Source of the DNA: Gammaproteobacteria bacterium
GTDB lineage: Bacteria > Pseudomonadota > Gammaproteobacteria > Pseudomonadales > Pseudohongiellaceae
Assembly: GCA_002711845.1 (NCBI GenBank)
Contig: PASF01000005.1
Span: forward strand, 124,001-188,000
Direction: 5' to 3'
DNA: 64,000 nt
The position numbers were made by a program, and so were the translations under genes. Positions 42,706 through 51,666 of this stretch are shown one piece after another; position 1 is the first letter of the stretch; each line of letters begins with the position of its first letter. The notes under the pieces were generated by a model. The model was given only the letters and a program-made list of their open reading frames with translations, did no database searches and was not told where the DNA came from.

Positions 42706-44145
42706 ATGGAAGCTGCCGAGAACAAGATTTACCAGGACAAGATTGTCATCCGCCTGATCCAGTTTTCGGTGGTGTGGGCAGTACTGGCCATTTCGGCCGG
42801 GGTCTATATTGCCGCCGAACTGGTCTGGCCCACGCTGGATTTTGGTCAATACTGGCTGTCGTACGGCCGCCTGCGCCCGGTGCACACCAATGGCGTTATT
42901 TTTGGTTTTGGCGTCTCCGCGTTGATGGCGACCGGCTTCTACAGTGTTCAGCGAACGTCACATGTGCCGCTCTTTGCGCCCCGACTGGCCTGGTTCGTGT
43001 GTTATGCCTGGCAGCTGATTGTGTTGCTCGGCGCGCTGTCGCTGCTTGCCGGCTGGAACACCACCAAGGAATACGCTGAGCTGGAGTGGCCCTTTGATAT
43101 CGCCATCGCTATCGTCTGGATCTGTTTTGGTGTGGTGTTTTTTGGCACCATCGCCCAGCGCAAAATCAAGCCCATTTATATCTCCAACTGGTTTTATGGC
43201 GCGCTGATCATCGTCATCGCCATGCTGCACGTGGTGAACAGCCTGGCCTTGCCGGTGTCCATCGACAAGTCCTACTCCGCCTACGCCGGCGCGCAGGATG
43301 CGGTGGTGCAATGGTGGTACGGTCACAACGCAGTCGGCTTCCTGCTGACCGGTGGCTTTCTGGGCATGGTGTACTATTTCCTGCCCAAGATCGCCAACCG
43401 GCCAATCTGGAGTTACCGCCTGTCTGTGGTCGCGTTCTGGGCGTTTGTTTACGCCTATATCTGGGCCGGCCCACACCACCTGCATTACAACGCCATCCCG
43501 GAGTGGGTGCAGTCGCTGGGCGTGATCATGAGTGTCATTCTGCTGGCACCCTCATGGGCCACGCTGGTAAACGGGGTGATGACGGTAAGCACGGCCTGGG
43601 AAAAATTGCGTACCGACCCTGCACTCAAATTTATTGTGCTGTCACTGGCGTTCTACGGCCTGGCCACCTTTGAAGGTCCGATGATGGCCATCCGCAGCGT
43701 CAACGTGGTCAGCCACTTCACTGACTGGACGGTTGGTCACGTGCATTCAGGCGCACTGGGCTGGAATGCCATGATCACCTACGGCACCTTCTACTTCCTG
43801 GTACCGCGCCTGGCGGGACGGGAGCTGTACAGTACCCGCCTGGCCAATATCCATTTCTGGCTCGCCTTCGCCGGCACCATGTTGTACATCATTGCCATGT
43901 GGGCTGCGGGTGTCTCCCAGGGCCTGTTGTGGCTGAGCATCGACGGCCTGGGCGAACTCAGTTTCGACTTCAAGGACATCATGGCGAGCATGACCCCTTA
44001 CTACCTGCTGCGCCTGATCGCCGGCCTGGTGTTCCTGCTGGGCACCGTGCTCATGGCCTACAACCTGTTCATGACGCTCAAAGGACAGCGTGCAGTAAAA
44101 GTGGCACCGCCAGCGGTGGATCCAGCTTACGGAGTTAACGCATGA
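42706..44145 (+). CDS. ccoN: Cytochrome cbb3 oxidase subunit I
   Basis: 479 residues with 12 transmembrane helices. Heme and copper ligands are recognised in LRPVHTNGVIFGFG (low-spin heme His), WWYGHNAVGFLLT (CuB His and the family's Tyr region), GPHHLHYNAIPEW (CuB His pair) and VGHVHSGALGWNAM (heme b3 and low-spin heme His). This is the catalytic subunit of the high-affinity oxidase that reduces oxygen to water under low oxygen. First gene of ccoNOQP; its stop overlaps the ccoO start (ATGA). Confidence 0.97.
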   Translation: MEAAENKIYQDKIVIRLIQFSVVWAVLAISAGVYIAAELVWPTLDFGQYWLSYGRLRPVHTNGVIFGFGVSALMATGFYSVQRTSHVPLFAPRLAWFVCYAWQLIVLLGALSLLAGWNTTKEYAELEWPFDIAIAIVWICFGVVFFGTIAQRKIKPIYISNWFYGALIIVIAMLHVVNSLALPVSIDKSYSAYAGAQDAVVQWWYGHNAVGFLLTGGFLGMVYYFLPKIANRPIWSYRLSVVAFWAFVYAYIWAGPHHLHYNAIPEWVQSLGVIMSVILLAPSWATLVNGVMTVSTAWEKLRTDPALKFIVLSLAFYGLATFEGPMMAIRSVNVVSHFTDWTVGHVHSGALGWNAMITYGTFYFLVPRLAGRELYSTRLANIHFWLAFAGTMLYIIAMWAAGVSQGLLWLSIDGLGELSFDFKDIMASMTPYYLLRLIAGLVFLLGTVLMAYNLFMTLKGQRAVKVAPPAVDPAYGVNA

Positions 44146-44789
44146 ATGGTCTGACGTTTCATCGCAAGATAGAAGAAAACACCGGGCTGCTGATTTTTGG
44201 CATTCTGTTTGTGTCGGCCATCGGTGGCCTGGTGCAACTGTTGCCGGTGCTGACCCAGGAGAGCCTGGAAACGGCCAGCGCCAACACGCGCCCCTACTCC
44301 GCCGTGGAACTGACCGGCCGCGATATTTACATGCGCGAAAACTGCGTGGTGTGCCACTCCCAGCAGATCCGTCCGCTGGTGGCCGAAGTTGAGCGTTACG
44401 GGCCGTATTCGCGAGCGGGCGAGTTTGTCTATGACCGCCCGTTCCTGTGGGGTTCCAAGCGCACCGGTCCGGATCTGCACCGCATCGGTGGCAAATATTC
44501 CGATGACTGGCATCGGCTGCACCTGCTTGACCCACGTGCGGTGGTGCCCAACAGCATCATGCCCGCCTACCCATGGCTGGAAGAGCGGCAGGCCAGCGAA
44601 ACCGGCAACATTACCAACAAACTGACGGTCCTGCGACGCCTTGGGCATCCTTACACGGACGAACAAATTGCCAACGCTGAAGCTGACCTGGAAGGGCTCA
44701 CCGAAATGGACGCACTGATCGTCTACCTGCAGATGCTGGGCACCGGTTTCAGCGAAGAAGACGCCGCGATGGAAGGGGGTTCACATTGA
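44142..44789 (+). CDS. ccoO: Cytochrome cbb3 oxidase monoheme subunit
   Basis: 215 residues with an N-terminal membrane anchor (LLIFGILFVSAIGGLVQLLPVL) and one c-type heme site, ENCVVCHSQQIRPL, near residue 68, with an axial Met expected in the NSIMPAYPWL segment near 145. It passes electrons from CcoP to CcoN on the periplasmic side. Length is typical for shorter CcoO. Translationally coupled to ccoN by a 4-base overlap and followed immediately by ccoQ. Confidence 0.97.
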   Translation: MNGLTFHRKIEENTGLLIFGILFVSAIGGLVQLLPVLTQESLETASANTRPYSAVELTGRDIYMRENCVVCHSQQIRPLVAEVERYGPYSRAGEFVYDRPFLWGSKRTGPDLHRIGGKYSDDWHRLHLLDPRAVVPNSIMPAYPWLEERQASETGNITNKLTVLRRLGHPYTDEQIANAEADLEGLTEMDALIVYLQMLGTGFSEEDAAMEGGSH

Positions 44790-44791
44790 CG

Positions 44792-44920
44792 ATGTTCATA
44801 TTTCTGGGCGACATGCTGGTCATGGCGTTCATGATCGGCCTCGCCATCTGGCTCGGTAGCCGGGGCACCAAAGAAGCCCTGGACCGCACTTCACGCATAC
44901 CTTTGGAAGACGAGGACTGA
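44792..44920 (+). CDS. ccoQ: Cytochrome cbb3 oxidase small subunit CcoQ
   Basis: 42 residues: MFIFLGDMLVMAFMIGLAIW and then a polar tail with GTKEALDRTSRIPLEDED. This is one transmembrane helix plus a charged tail, the typical size and form of CcoQ/FixQ, placed exactly between ccoO and ccoP (2 bases after the ccoO stop, 1 base before the ccoP start). AAGGGGG upstream can serve as ribosome-binding site. It is thought to help stability of the complex. A TTG at 44786 is an alternative start. Confidence 0.92.
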   Translation: MFIFLGDMLVMAFMIGLAIWLGSRGTKEALDRTSRIPLEDED

Positions 44921-44921
44921 T

Positions 44922-45800
44922 ATGGCCAATTTGCCTTCAGGTTTTTGGGCCGGCTGGATTGTGGTCGTTACCCTGGTGTCACTCGCCGCTGTATTGTGGC
45001 TGGTGTGGAGTATCTATTTTGGCCGCGACCTGCATGAAGAGTCCGAGGTGGAACCGGTCTGGGACGAAACACTGGCGGAAGGGCATAACCCACCGCCACT
45101 GTGGTGGTTCTGGCTGCTGTTCGGCTCGATGATTTTCTCCCTGATCTATCTGATCTTTTTCCCGGGGCTGGGCTCCAATCCCGGTTTGCTGAACTGGTCG
45201 CAAGGGCAGCAGGTCGCCAGCAGCCAGGACCGCTTTGAAGCCAGTTTCTCTGACGCGCGCGCGGCCGTGGTAGACATGGATCTGCTGCAGATACAGGGCG
45301 ACGCAAATCTCATGGCTACTGCCGAGCGCATTTACCAGCGCGAGTGTGCAGTCTGCCATGGCCCGGAAGGACGCGGACAGGCTAACCTGTTCCCCAACCT
45401 GCAGGATGCCGAATGGCAATGGGGCGGCACCCCGGCGCAGATTGAGCAGACGCTGCGGGGCGGACGTCGCGCCAACATGATCGCCTGGCAGAGCATTCTC
45501 AGCGCCGAGGTAATTGACGACGTTTCCGGTTATGTGATGACGCTGCACGAAGGCGGCGACGAGAATCATCCCGGGAAACCGTTCTACGAGCAAAACTGTG
45601 CGGCCTGTCACGGTGTTGATGGTGCCGGCAATGAAATGCTGGGCGCCTCGCGCCTGTCCGATGATATCTGGCTGTATGGCGGCGACTTCGACACCATCCG
45701 CGAGACGCTGCTTTACGGACGCACCGGCGAAATGCCTGCCTTCGGCGAGCGCCTGGATGATTTCCAGATCAAGTTGCTGGTGGCGTTGCTGGCGCGCTGA
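44922..45800 (+). CDS. ccoP: Cytochrome cbb3 oxidase diheme subunit
   Basis: 292 residues with two N-terminal transmembrane helices (about 8-32 and 58-80) and two cytochrome c domains. Heme sites are RECAVCHGPEGRGQ near residue 143 and QNCAACHGVDGAGN near 226. It accepts electrons from soluble cytochrome c. Last gene of the cluster; the accessory genes ccoGHIS are not downstream, where an ABC permease gene converges after 3 bases, so maturation genes must be elsewhere. Confidence 0.97.
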   Translation: MANLPSGFWAGWIVVVTLVSLAAVLWLVWSIYFGRDLHEESEVEPVWDETLAEGHNPPPLWWFWLLFGSMIFSLIYLIFFPGLGSNPGLLNWSQGQQVASSQDRFEASFSDARAAVVDMDLLQIQGDANLMATAERIYQRECAVCHGPEGRGQANLFPNLQDAEWQWGGTPAQIEQTLRGGRRANMIAWQSILSAEVIDDVSGYVMTLHEGGDENHPGKPFYEQNCAACHGVDGAGNEMLGASRLSDDIWLYGGDFDTIRETLLYGRTGEMPAFGERLDDFQIKLLVALLAR

Positions 45801-45803
45801 TTT

Positions 45804-48251
45804 CTACTCCGATCGCAGCGATTTGATCGGATCTGACTTTGCAGTTCTGATGCATTGGGCTGCCACCGTCAATAGTGACAGAACAAGGGTGCCCGCAATA
45901 ACCAGCACAAAAACCCATACGCTCAGGTTCGCTTGCGCTGAAAACTGTTGGAAATAGTAAGACGTCGCCAGGTAGGCCAGGCCACTGGCCAACACACAGG
46001 CAAGCAAAACCGGTTTGATAAAGTCCAGTGTCAGCAGCTCAACGATCGATCGCGCCGAAGCACCCAGTACTTTGCGCACGCCAATTTCCTTGGTGCGTCG
46101 CTCGGTTGAATAGTAGGCCAGTGCATATAAGCCCAGCGCCGCGATAACAATCGTGACCAAGGCAGCAAACTGGGCGGCGCGATTGATACCATTGGTCTGT
46201 TCATAGATCTGCTGACTGAAGGTCTGTTCATAGAACTCACGATTGATGGGTGCGTCAGGCCGGTGACGGGCCCAGACCGTATCGATGTGATCAAGTGCGC
46301 TGGCGCGTTGTGCCGGATCGACCCTCACCAGCAGTGTCCGCATTGGCTGGTCACTGGCACGCAATATCGACGTTGATCGTAATGTGTCCTCCAGCCCTCC
46401 TGAGAGCCTGAAATCGCCAATCACCCCGACGACACGAAAACTCAGGTTGCCTATCATCAAAATTTCATCAATGGCTTCTTCATTGCTGCCCAGATCAAAG
46501 TTTCGTACCGCGGCTTGCGTGATCACAACCCCGTAAGTCTGTTCTTCATTTGGTGGGCCATCGGCTATAAAGTCAGCCGGAAAGTCCTGTGAAAAGTTTC
46601 GACCGGCAAGCAACGTCAGTTCCATCGCATCAAGATAATACTCATCCACACCCAGGTGGCTGATAGCGCGGGCGTCTTCCTGCGGCCAGCTTGAGTGGCG
46701 CCAGGGATTGTAGCCGCCATTATTGGGAGGCGGTGTCTGCGATTTACCGATGTTTACGATGCCAGGGTGCTGACGCAGATCATCCACCATCGCAGCATAA
46801 TTGAATTGCTCCGGATTGCGTGGGTTATACATACTGTCCAACACAACAAGATTGCTGCGATTAAACCCAATATCAACTTCATTCAGGTACCGGACCTGCA
46901 GGCTTATACCGATGGCCAGAATCACCAACACCACAGCAAACGTAAACTGGACTACGGTCAAAGCTGAGCGCACCAGCCGGCTGGATTTGCCCCCATCGCG
47001 CTTGCCACTGATAGCAGCGGTCGGCGCATAGCGGGACATACGCAGCGCCGGCACCAACCCGGACAGAAAACCGGTGAGTATCACAAACAACACAATAACA
47101 AGCACCTGGGAGGACCCAAACATGTTGGCGAAGTTAAACGCCGTGCCGGTGAGTGCAGTATAAGGACCCACCGCCAGGTAGACGACCGGCAGCGCAACCA
47201 GCAGCGCCAGCAGCGTCAACAACATGGACTCGACCAGGAATTGAGTCAGCAGATCCGTGCGAGTGGCGCCCAGCGTTTTGCGTACGCCGGTCTCCTTTCC
47301 CCGCTGCTGCATCTGCGCCAGTGACAGGTTGGCGAAATTGATACAGGAGCTCAGCAGGATAAGGACGGCAAAGCTGACCAGCCCTCCCAACACCAGTCGG
47401 CGGCTGTAGTCCGCAGCAGCAAAGCCCTGGCGGGGAGACAGATAGATATCCTCAAGCCGCTCCAGATCAAGGGTGGTATCCACACTCGCCACAAATTCAC
47501 GCTGTGCATCCGGTACGTTTCGATCGATAAAATTTACCAGGTCAGCGCGGAGGGCTTCTGCCGACGCTGGATCAGGAATAACCAGATAGAGTCTGGTATC
47601 ACCGTATCCGGCCCAGGCCGTGCCATCCATAAACGACTCACCCACAACCTGGCGCGCCGTCGCCACACCAATCATGATCTCGATATCAAGGTGCGTATTG
47701 GGCGGCAGGTCTCTGATAACGCCCGTCACACGAAGATCGTTGCGATTCTCCAGCGTCAAAACTTCACCCATCGGATCTTCGCGACCAAAGTATTTCAGCG
47801 CCGCTGTTTCAGTGAGCACCACGGTATTGGGATCGGAAAGTGCACTATTGGCATCGCCCTGCAAAAACTCAAAGGAGAAGATTTCCAGGAACGAAGGCTC
47901 GACCCACGTGTAATCATTGGGCGCCGATATATCTCCGTTGGCAAAAAGCCCGCTACCTCCACTGATTTTGGCGGCTCGCTCAATCTGCGCGTAATCCTGC
48001 AGCAAAGGATGGTAAATGCCTTCAGCGATCAGCATGCCATCAAGGCGCTGATCAGTGGTGATACTGGTCACCACCCGGTAGATATTCTCGTAGTTATCAA
48101 AATGTTTGTCGTAGCTGTTGGTGTACTGCACATGCATCAACACCAGAATGCTACAGACCAGACCGAGACTCAGGCTGAGCACCTTGATGGCCGTGAAACC
48201 CGGCTGTTTACGCAGATTGCGAAACGCAACGATCAGATAGTTCAGGAACAC
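45804..48251 (-). CDS. FtsX-type ABC transporter permease (MacB-like, duplicated)
   Basis: 815 residues. Two repeats are seen, each a periplasmic MacB_PCD-like domain plus FtsX membrane part. A first helix (VLSLSLGLVCSILVLMHV) is followed by a periplasmic core, three helices around residues 285-400, then a second set with helices near 440, 690, 745 and 780. Conserved FtsX pieces include NFANLSLAQMQQRGKETGVRKTLGATR and YYSTERRTKEIGVRKVLGAS. This is a mechanotransmission-type exporter or lipoprotein-release-like permease. It partners with the ATPase and HlyD genes upstream in the same operon. Substrate unknown. Confidence 0.92.
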   Translation of the reverse strand: MFLNYLIVAFRNLRKQPGFTAIKVLSLSLGLVCSILVLMHVQYTNSYDKHFDNYENIYRVVTSITTDQRLDGMLIAEGIYHPLLQDYAQIERAAKISGGSGLFANGDISAPNDYTWVEPSFLEIFSFEFLQGDANSALSDPNTVVLTETAALKYFGREDPMGEVLTLENRNDLRVTGVIRDLPPNTHLDIEIMIGVATARQVVGESFMDGTAWAGYGDTRLYLVIPDPASAEALRADLVNFIDRNVPDAQREFVASVDTTLDLERLEDIYLSPRQGFAAADYSRRLVLGGLVSFAVLILLSSCINFANLSLAQMQQRGKETGVRKTLGATRTDLLTQFLVESMLLTLLALLVALPVVYLAVGPYTALTGTAFNFANMFGSSQVLVIVLFVILTGFLSGLVPALRMSRYAPTAAISGKRDGGKSSRLVRSALTVVQFTFAVVLVILAIGISLQVRYLNEVDIGFNRSNLVVLDSMYNPRNPEQFNYAAMVDDLRQHPGIVNIGKSQTPPPNNGGYNPWRHSSWPQEDARAISHLGVDEYYLDAMELTLLAGRNFSQDFPADFIADGPPNEEQTYGVVITQAAVRNFDLGSNEEAIDEILMIGNLSFRVVGVIGDFRLSGGLEDTLRSTSILRASDQPMRTLLVRVDPAQRASALDHIDTVWARHRPDAPINREFYEQTFSQQIYEQTNGINRAAQFAALVTIVIAALGLYALAYYSTERRTKEIGVRKVLGASARSIVELLTLDFIKPVLLACVLASGLAYLATSYYFQQFSAQANLSVWVFVLVIAGTLVLSLLTVAAQCIRTAKSDPIKSLRSE

Positions 48252-48307
48252 GGTGTATACCCCGCTGTCATAATGGAACCGGCTGTTTACGGAAAGACAT
48301 CGGCTGT

Positions 48308-49003
48308 TTAAAGAACGGCTTCTGCATCGGCTTTGGCATTGGCGTCGACAATCTGGCCATCCAGCAGACGCACCACGCGCGTGCCATAGGCCGCGTAGTG
48401 CTCCGAGTGCGTGACCATGATGACGGTAGCCCCTTCCTGATTCAGTTCTTTCAACAGCGCCATCACCTCGTCACCATTTTTTGTATCCAGGTTACCGGTT
48501 GGTTCGTCTGCCAGCAGCACTTTCGGATTGGTCACAATGGCACGGGCAATCGCGACACGCTGCTGCTGACCACCTGACAACTGTTGGGGATAATGTTTGC
48601 TGCGATGATCAATGGCGACCCGTTTCAGCACTGTTTCCACGCGCGCCTTGCGCTCGTCAGCGGGTACCTTTTGGTATAACAGCGCCAGGTCTACGTTTTG
48701 GGCAACCGTGAGCTCATCGATCAGATTGAAGCTCTGAAAGATCACCCCGATATTGGCTTTTCGAATACTGGCGCGCTGTGACTCATTGTAGCCAGCCAGG
48801 TCTTCTTCGTTGAAATAATAGTGACCACTGCTCGGCGTATCCAGCAATCCGAGCATATTCAGCAGGGTGGACTTGCCACAACCCGACGGCCCCATAATGG
48901 ACACAAACTCGCCCTTTTCCACGGTCAGGTTGATATCATCCAATGCAGCGGTTTCGATATCTTCGGTGCGGTGAACCTTGCAGATCGATTCAAGTTTGAT
49001 CAT
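48308..49003 (-). CDS. ABC transporter ATPase (MacB/LolD type)
   Basis: 231 residues with Walker A GPSGCGKST (about 37-45), Q-loop VIFQSFNLIDELTV, signature LSGGQQQRVAIARAI, Walker B VLLADEPTGNLD and switch His in MVTHSEH. It is most like the MacB/LolD subgroup that drives FtsX-type permeases. It lies 30 bases after the HlyD-like gene and 56 bases before the permease gene, on the same strand. Confidence 0.95.
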   Translation of the reverse strand: MIKLESICKVHRTEDIETAALDDINLTVEKGEFVSIMGPSGCGKSTLLNMLGLLDTPSSGHYYFNEEDLAGYNESQRASIRKANIGVIFQSFNLIDELTVAQNVDLALLYQKVPADERKARVETVLKRVAIDHRSKHYPQQLSGGQQQRVAIARAIVTNPKVLLADEPTGNLDTKNGDEVMALLKELNQEGATVIMVTHSEHYAAYGTRVVRLLDGQIVDANAKADAEAVL

Positions 49004-49033
49004 GGCGACAGCTTCCCTGGTGTGATTTTGGTT

Positions 49034-50293
49034 TTATTGACTTAACTGAACCCTGTCGGCTTCTGCGATGGCACCATACCCGGAGGTAATCACCCGCTCG
49101 CCTGCCCGCAGTCCATCCCTTACTTCAATGAAACGATTATTGCGTCGACCCACACTGATCTCACGGCGATAGGCTGTTTCGCCAGCGTCGTCCAGTACAA
49201 ACACCCAATTGCCTCCGGTTTCCTGTACAAAACTGCCAACCGGCAACAACAGTGTTTCTTGTGGGCTGCCCAGCACCAGCTCCAATTGCAAGGTCTGCCC
49301 GCGACGCAGGGTTTCCGGGACATCGGTATCAAAGATGAGATCGATGGTAAAAAGACCACTGCTGATTTCCGGATACACCTTGTCGATCAGCACACTGAAA
49401 TCATTACCGGCCAGAATAAATCGCGCCTCCTGACCTGGGGCGACCCGGGATACATAGAACTCGTCCACCTGGGCTGCGATTTTGTATTGGTCCACCACGT
49501 CAATCTGACCAAGGCGTTCGCCGTTGATTTTGCTCTCACCCAGCTGAACGGGTAACGACGTTAACTGACCGGTAATGGGCGCACGAACCAACAGGCTTTC
49601 GAAACTGCTTTGGGCCAGGGTCAGGTTTTCTTCCAGTTTTTCTATCTGCTCGGCTATCTGCAGCTGGCGATCCTGGCGGATGCGGTCTTCCAGTTTCTGT
49701 CGCGCTTGCGTGTTGGTCAGCAAACGGTTCTGATATTCAAGCTCATCAACAATGGCATCAAAGTCTTCCTGCGAAATCATGCGATCACTCACCAGCTCCT
49801 GTTGGCGCCGCATCTGACGCTCCAGGGTCACGATCCGGTATTCAATATTGATGATTTCACGCTCGGTATTGAGCTGGGTGGTTTCCAGGCCATTGGCGAT
49901 ATTGGTAAGGTTGTTCAACTGCTCAGTGATCGCAGTATCATTGCTGGCAACATTGAGGCGCAGAGAGGTATTGCTTAATTGCAGCAGCGGCTGGCCCGCC
50001 TCGACAAAGGCGCCTTCTTCTACGAAGATGCGCTCCACGACACCGCCGTTGACAGCGTCCAGAAATACACTGTTCAAGGGCTGTACATTGCCACGCACCG
50101 ATACGACATCGTCCAGTGTGCCCATCTGCACATTGCTGATGATCAGTTGGCTGGCGGGCACGCGCGCGGTTCTGATCGACGCATTACTAATGGCCTGGTA
50201 CAAAAACCAGATTAGCACCATAGCGACGGACAGGGCCAATACCCACTGCCACCATGGCCTTCCCTGCTTCTGGATAACTCTATCCATCGCCAT
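49034..50293 (-). CDS. Periplasmic adaptor (HlyD/MacA-like) protein
   Basis: 419 residues with one N-terminal membrane helix (WWQWVLALSVAMVLIWFLYQAI), a lipoyl-like half (GVVERIFVEEGAFVEAGQPLLQL), a long coiled-coil hairpin at about residues 110-215, the second lipoyl half (SFESLLVRAPITGQLTSLPVQLGE) and beta-barrel/MP domains. It should link the inner-membrane ABC pair to an outer-membrane channel; no TolC-like gene is nearby. First gene of a three-gene operon. Upstream, a perfect TGTTAA/TTAACA repeat may be the operator. Confidence 0.93.
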   Translation of the reverse strand: MAMDRVIQKQGRPWWQWVLALSVAMVLIWFLYQAISNASIRTARVPASQLIISNVQMGTLDDVVSVRGNVQPLNSVFLDAVNGGVVERIFVEEGAFVEAGQPLLQLSNTSLRLNVASNDTAITEQLNNLTNIANGLETTQLNTEREIINIEYRIVTLERQMRRQQELVSDRMISQEDFDAIVDELEYQNRLLTNTQARQKLEDRIRQDRQLQIAEQIEKLEENLTLAQSSFESLLVRAPITGQLTSLPVQLGESKINGERLGQIDVVDQYKIAAQVDEFYVSRVAPGQEARFILAGNDFSVLIDKVYPEISSGLFTIDLIFDTDVPETLRRGQTLQLELVLGSPQETLLLPVGSFVQETGGNWVFVLDDAGETAYRREISVGRRNNRFIEVRDGLRAGERVITSGYGAIAEADRVQLSQ

Positions 50294-50595
50294 ATTGATA
50301 TTCCATTATTTTTATGCGCCGTTCTTTTGCGGCATCACAAACGATAAGTCAATTAACGGCAGACCTCAACATCTATCTGTTAAATTGTTAACACAAAGAT
50401 CCTTACCCGCCAGCTTACCTGCTTTGGCAACCTGCTCTGCCTGCCAGTTCAGCGATGCGGCAATGATTACCCAGCAAATACCAGGCCAGATTATTTTAGC
50501 AATGGATATCAGAGACTTGGGAAGTACAGGGTGTGGCTAAAAACGACAACATTAGCCGAAATGGATATATAATGGTGGTTCCGGAAACGCTCCCG
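50294..50595. promoter_or_regulatory. Non-coding region upstream of the HlyD-like operon
   Basis: 302 bases between the adaptor gene start and the end of the small acetyltransferase gene, both on the minus strand. The main feature is TGTTAA-ATTG-TTAACA (50378-50393), a perfect 6-base inverted repeat with 4-base spacer, 85 bases before the adaptor start and so a plausible operator. The region 50290-50400 is AT-rich. The rest shows no recognisable gene or RNA. Confidence 0.45.
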
Positions 50596-50859
50596 TCACC
50601 GCAGGAACTTCTGCACATACCAGCAACTGGCCTGAATCTCCAGCTCGTGTGCCCTGGCCCAGGTCAGGCCACGACGCACCAGCGCTTCAGCAATGCCCTG
50701 ACCGCGCAGTTCGCCCGGCACATAGGTGCGGGTGAAGTCGACGCCGGGTCGATCTGAATCAGGGTTCAGCAAACGGTACTGGAGTATGGATTCTTTACCC
50801 TCGGTGTCGACGGTGAAACAATGACGCTGCGGATGATGCTCTATTGCAATAGCCGTCAC
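50596..50859 (-). CDS. Small GNAT-type N-acetyltransferase (YjdJ-like)
   Basis: 87 residues from a GTG at 50859, chosen because AGGAGG lies 5 bases upstream; an ATG at 50898 would add 13 residues. The fold is the minimal GNAT type: ILQYRLLNPDSDRPGVDFTRTYVPGELRGQGIAEALVRRGLTWARAHELEIQASCWYVQKFL, with the acetyl-CoA loop RGQGIA and the late Cys-x-Tyr-x-x-x-(F/Y)L end of the GNAT_acetyltr_3 group. Acceptor unknown. It follows the FkbM gene on the same strand. Confidence 0.87.
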   Translation of the reverse strand: MTAIAIEHHPQRHCFTVDTEGKESILQYRLLNPDSDRPGVDFTRTYVPGELRGQGIAEALVRRGLTWARAHELEIQASCWYVQKFLR

Positions 50860-50910
50860 GGTGCCCTCCTGTGCTAAACGGTCATCTGAACGGGGCATCA
50901 GGGTCGCGAT

Positions 50911-51666
50911 TCAGGCGGGCGCTGTCAACCGGGCATACACATCGCCACTGCCCTCACGCAGCTGGCCAAGATGCTTGCGCATATCATCCGCAGAGAGCCA
51001 GGTCGCAAACTGCAACCGGTGGGTTTCGCCCGGCGCCAGGTTGTAGTCATACTGGCCCAGCTCCTCCAGCCGTTTGATGCAGTCCAGGGCCATATCAATC
51101 GCGGCCGGGATGTATTCAAATGACAGGGCCGCCAGGGGGCGCGACAATCCCTGCAGCACCGCCAGCTCAAAGCCTTCGACATCGATTTTGCAGAATGCCG
51201 GCTCGCCCCAGGTCGCAATCAACGCATCCAGCGTCGTCACGGGCACGGTGACCTGCCGGTCCCACTCTACCTTCTGGAAGGATGCATCCTTTTGCACACG
51301 TGTTATCCAGTCCTGTGACAGGGTGGTGACCGTGGGCGTGCGGGTGCTGATGTGCAGGGTAGCCTCGCCCGGCGCGGCACCGATGGCCTCCTCAACCAGA
51401 TTGACCGCTGGATCGGCGCCGTAACGGCGGCGCAGGGTCTCCATCAACAGCGGCTGCGGCTCCACTGCCACCACCCGCGCACCCAGGGCACGCCAGGCCA
51501 TGATGCGGTTACCGACATGGGCGCCGATTTCAAAACACAGATCATCGCGCTGAATGAACTGGCCATAACAGCGTCGCATGCGCGCCTGACGGCCGGGAAT
51601 GCCGTAGTACATGAGCAATGATCGCCACAGCCCCCATCGTTCGCGCCAGCCTTGTGTTGCCGTCAC
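50911..51666 (-). CDS. FkbM-family SAM-dependent methyltransferase
   Basis: 251 residues from a GTG start at 51666 that overlaps the upstream stop as GTGA; the longer frame to 51735 lies inside the sulfatase-fold gene and is not needed. The Rossmann methyltransferase core is seen in FEIGAHVGNRIMAWRALGARVVAVEPQP, then CKIDVEGFELAVLQGL (motif typical of FkbM, with K-I-D-V-E-G). Members O-methylate sugars or lipid-linked glycans. Coupling to a membrane sulfatase-superfamily gene suggests envelope-glycan modification (inference). Confidence 0.88.
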   Translation of the reverse strand: MTATQGWRERWGLWRSLLMYYGIPGRQARMRRCYGQFIQRDDLCFEIGAHVGNRIMAWRALGARVVAVEPQPLLMETLRRRYGADPAVNLVEEAIGAAPGEATLHISTRTPTVTTLSQDWITRVQKDASFQKVEWDRQVTVPVTTLDALIATWGEPAFCKIDVEGFELAVLQGLSRPLAALSFEYIPAAIDMALDCIKRLEELGQYDYNLAPGETHRLQFATWLSADDMRKHLGQLREGSGDVYARLTAPA

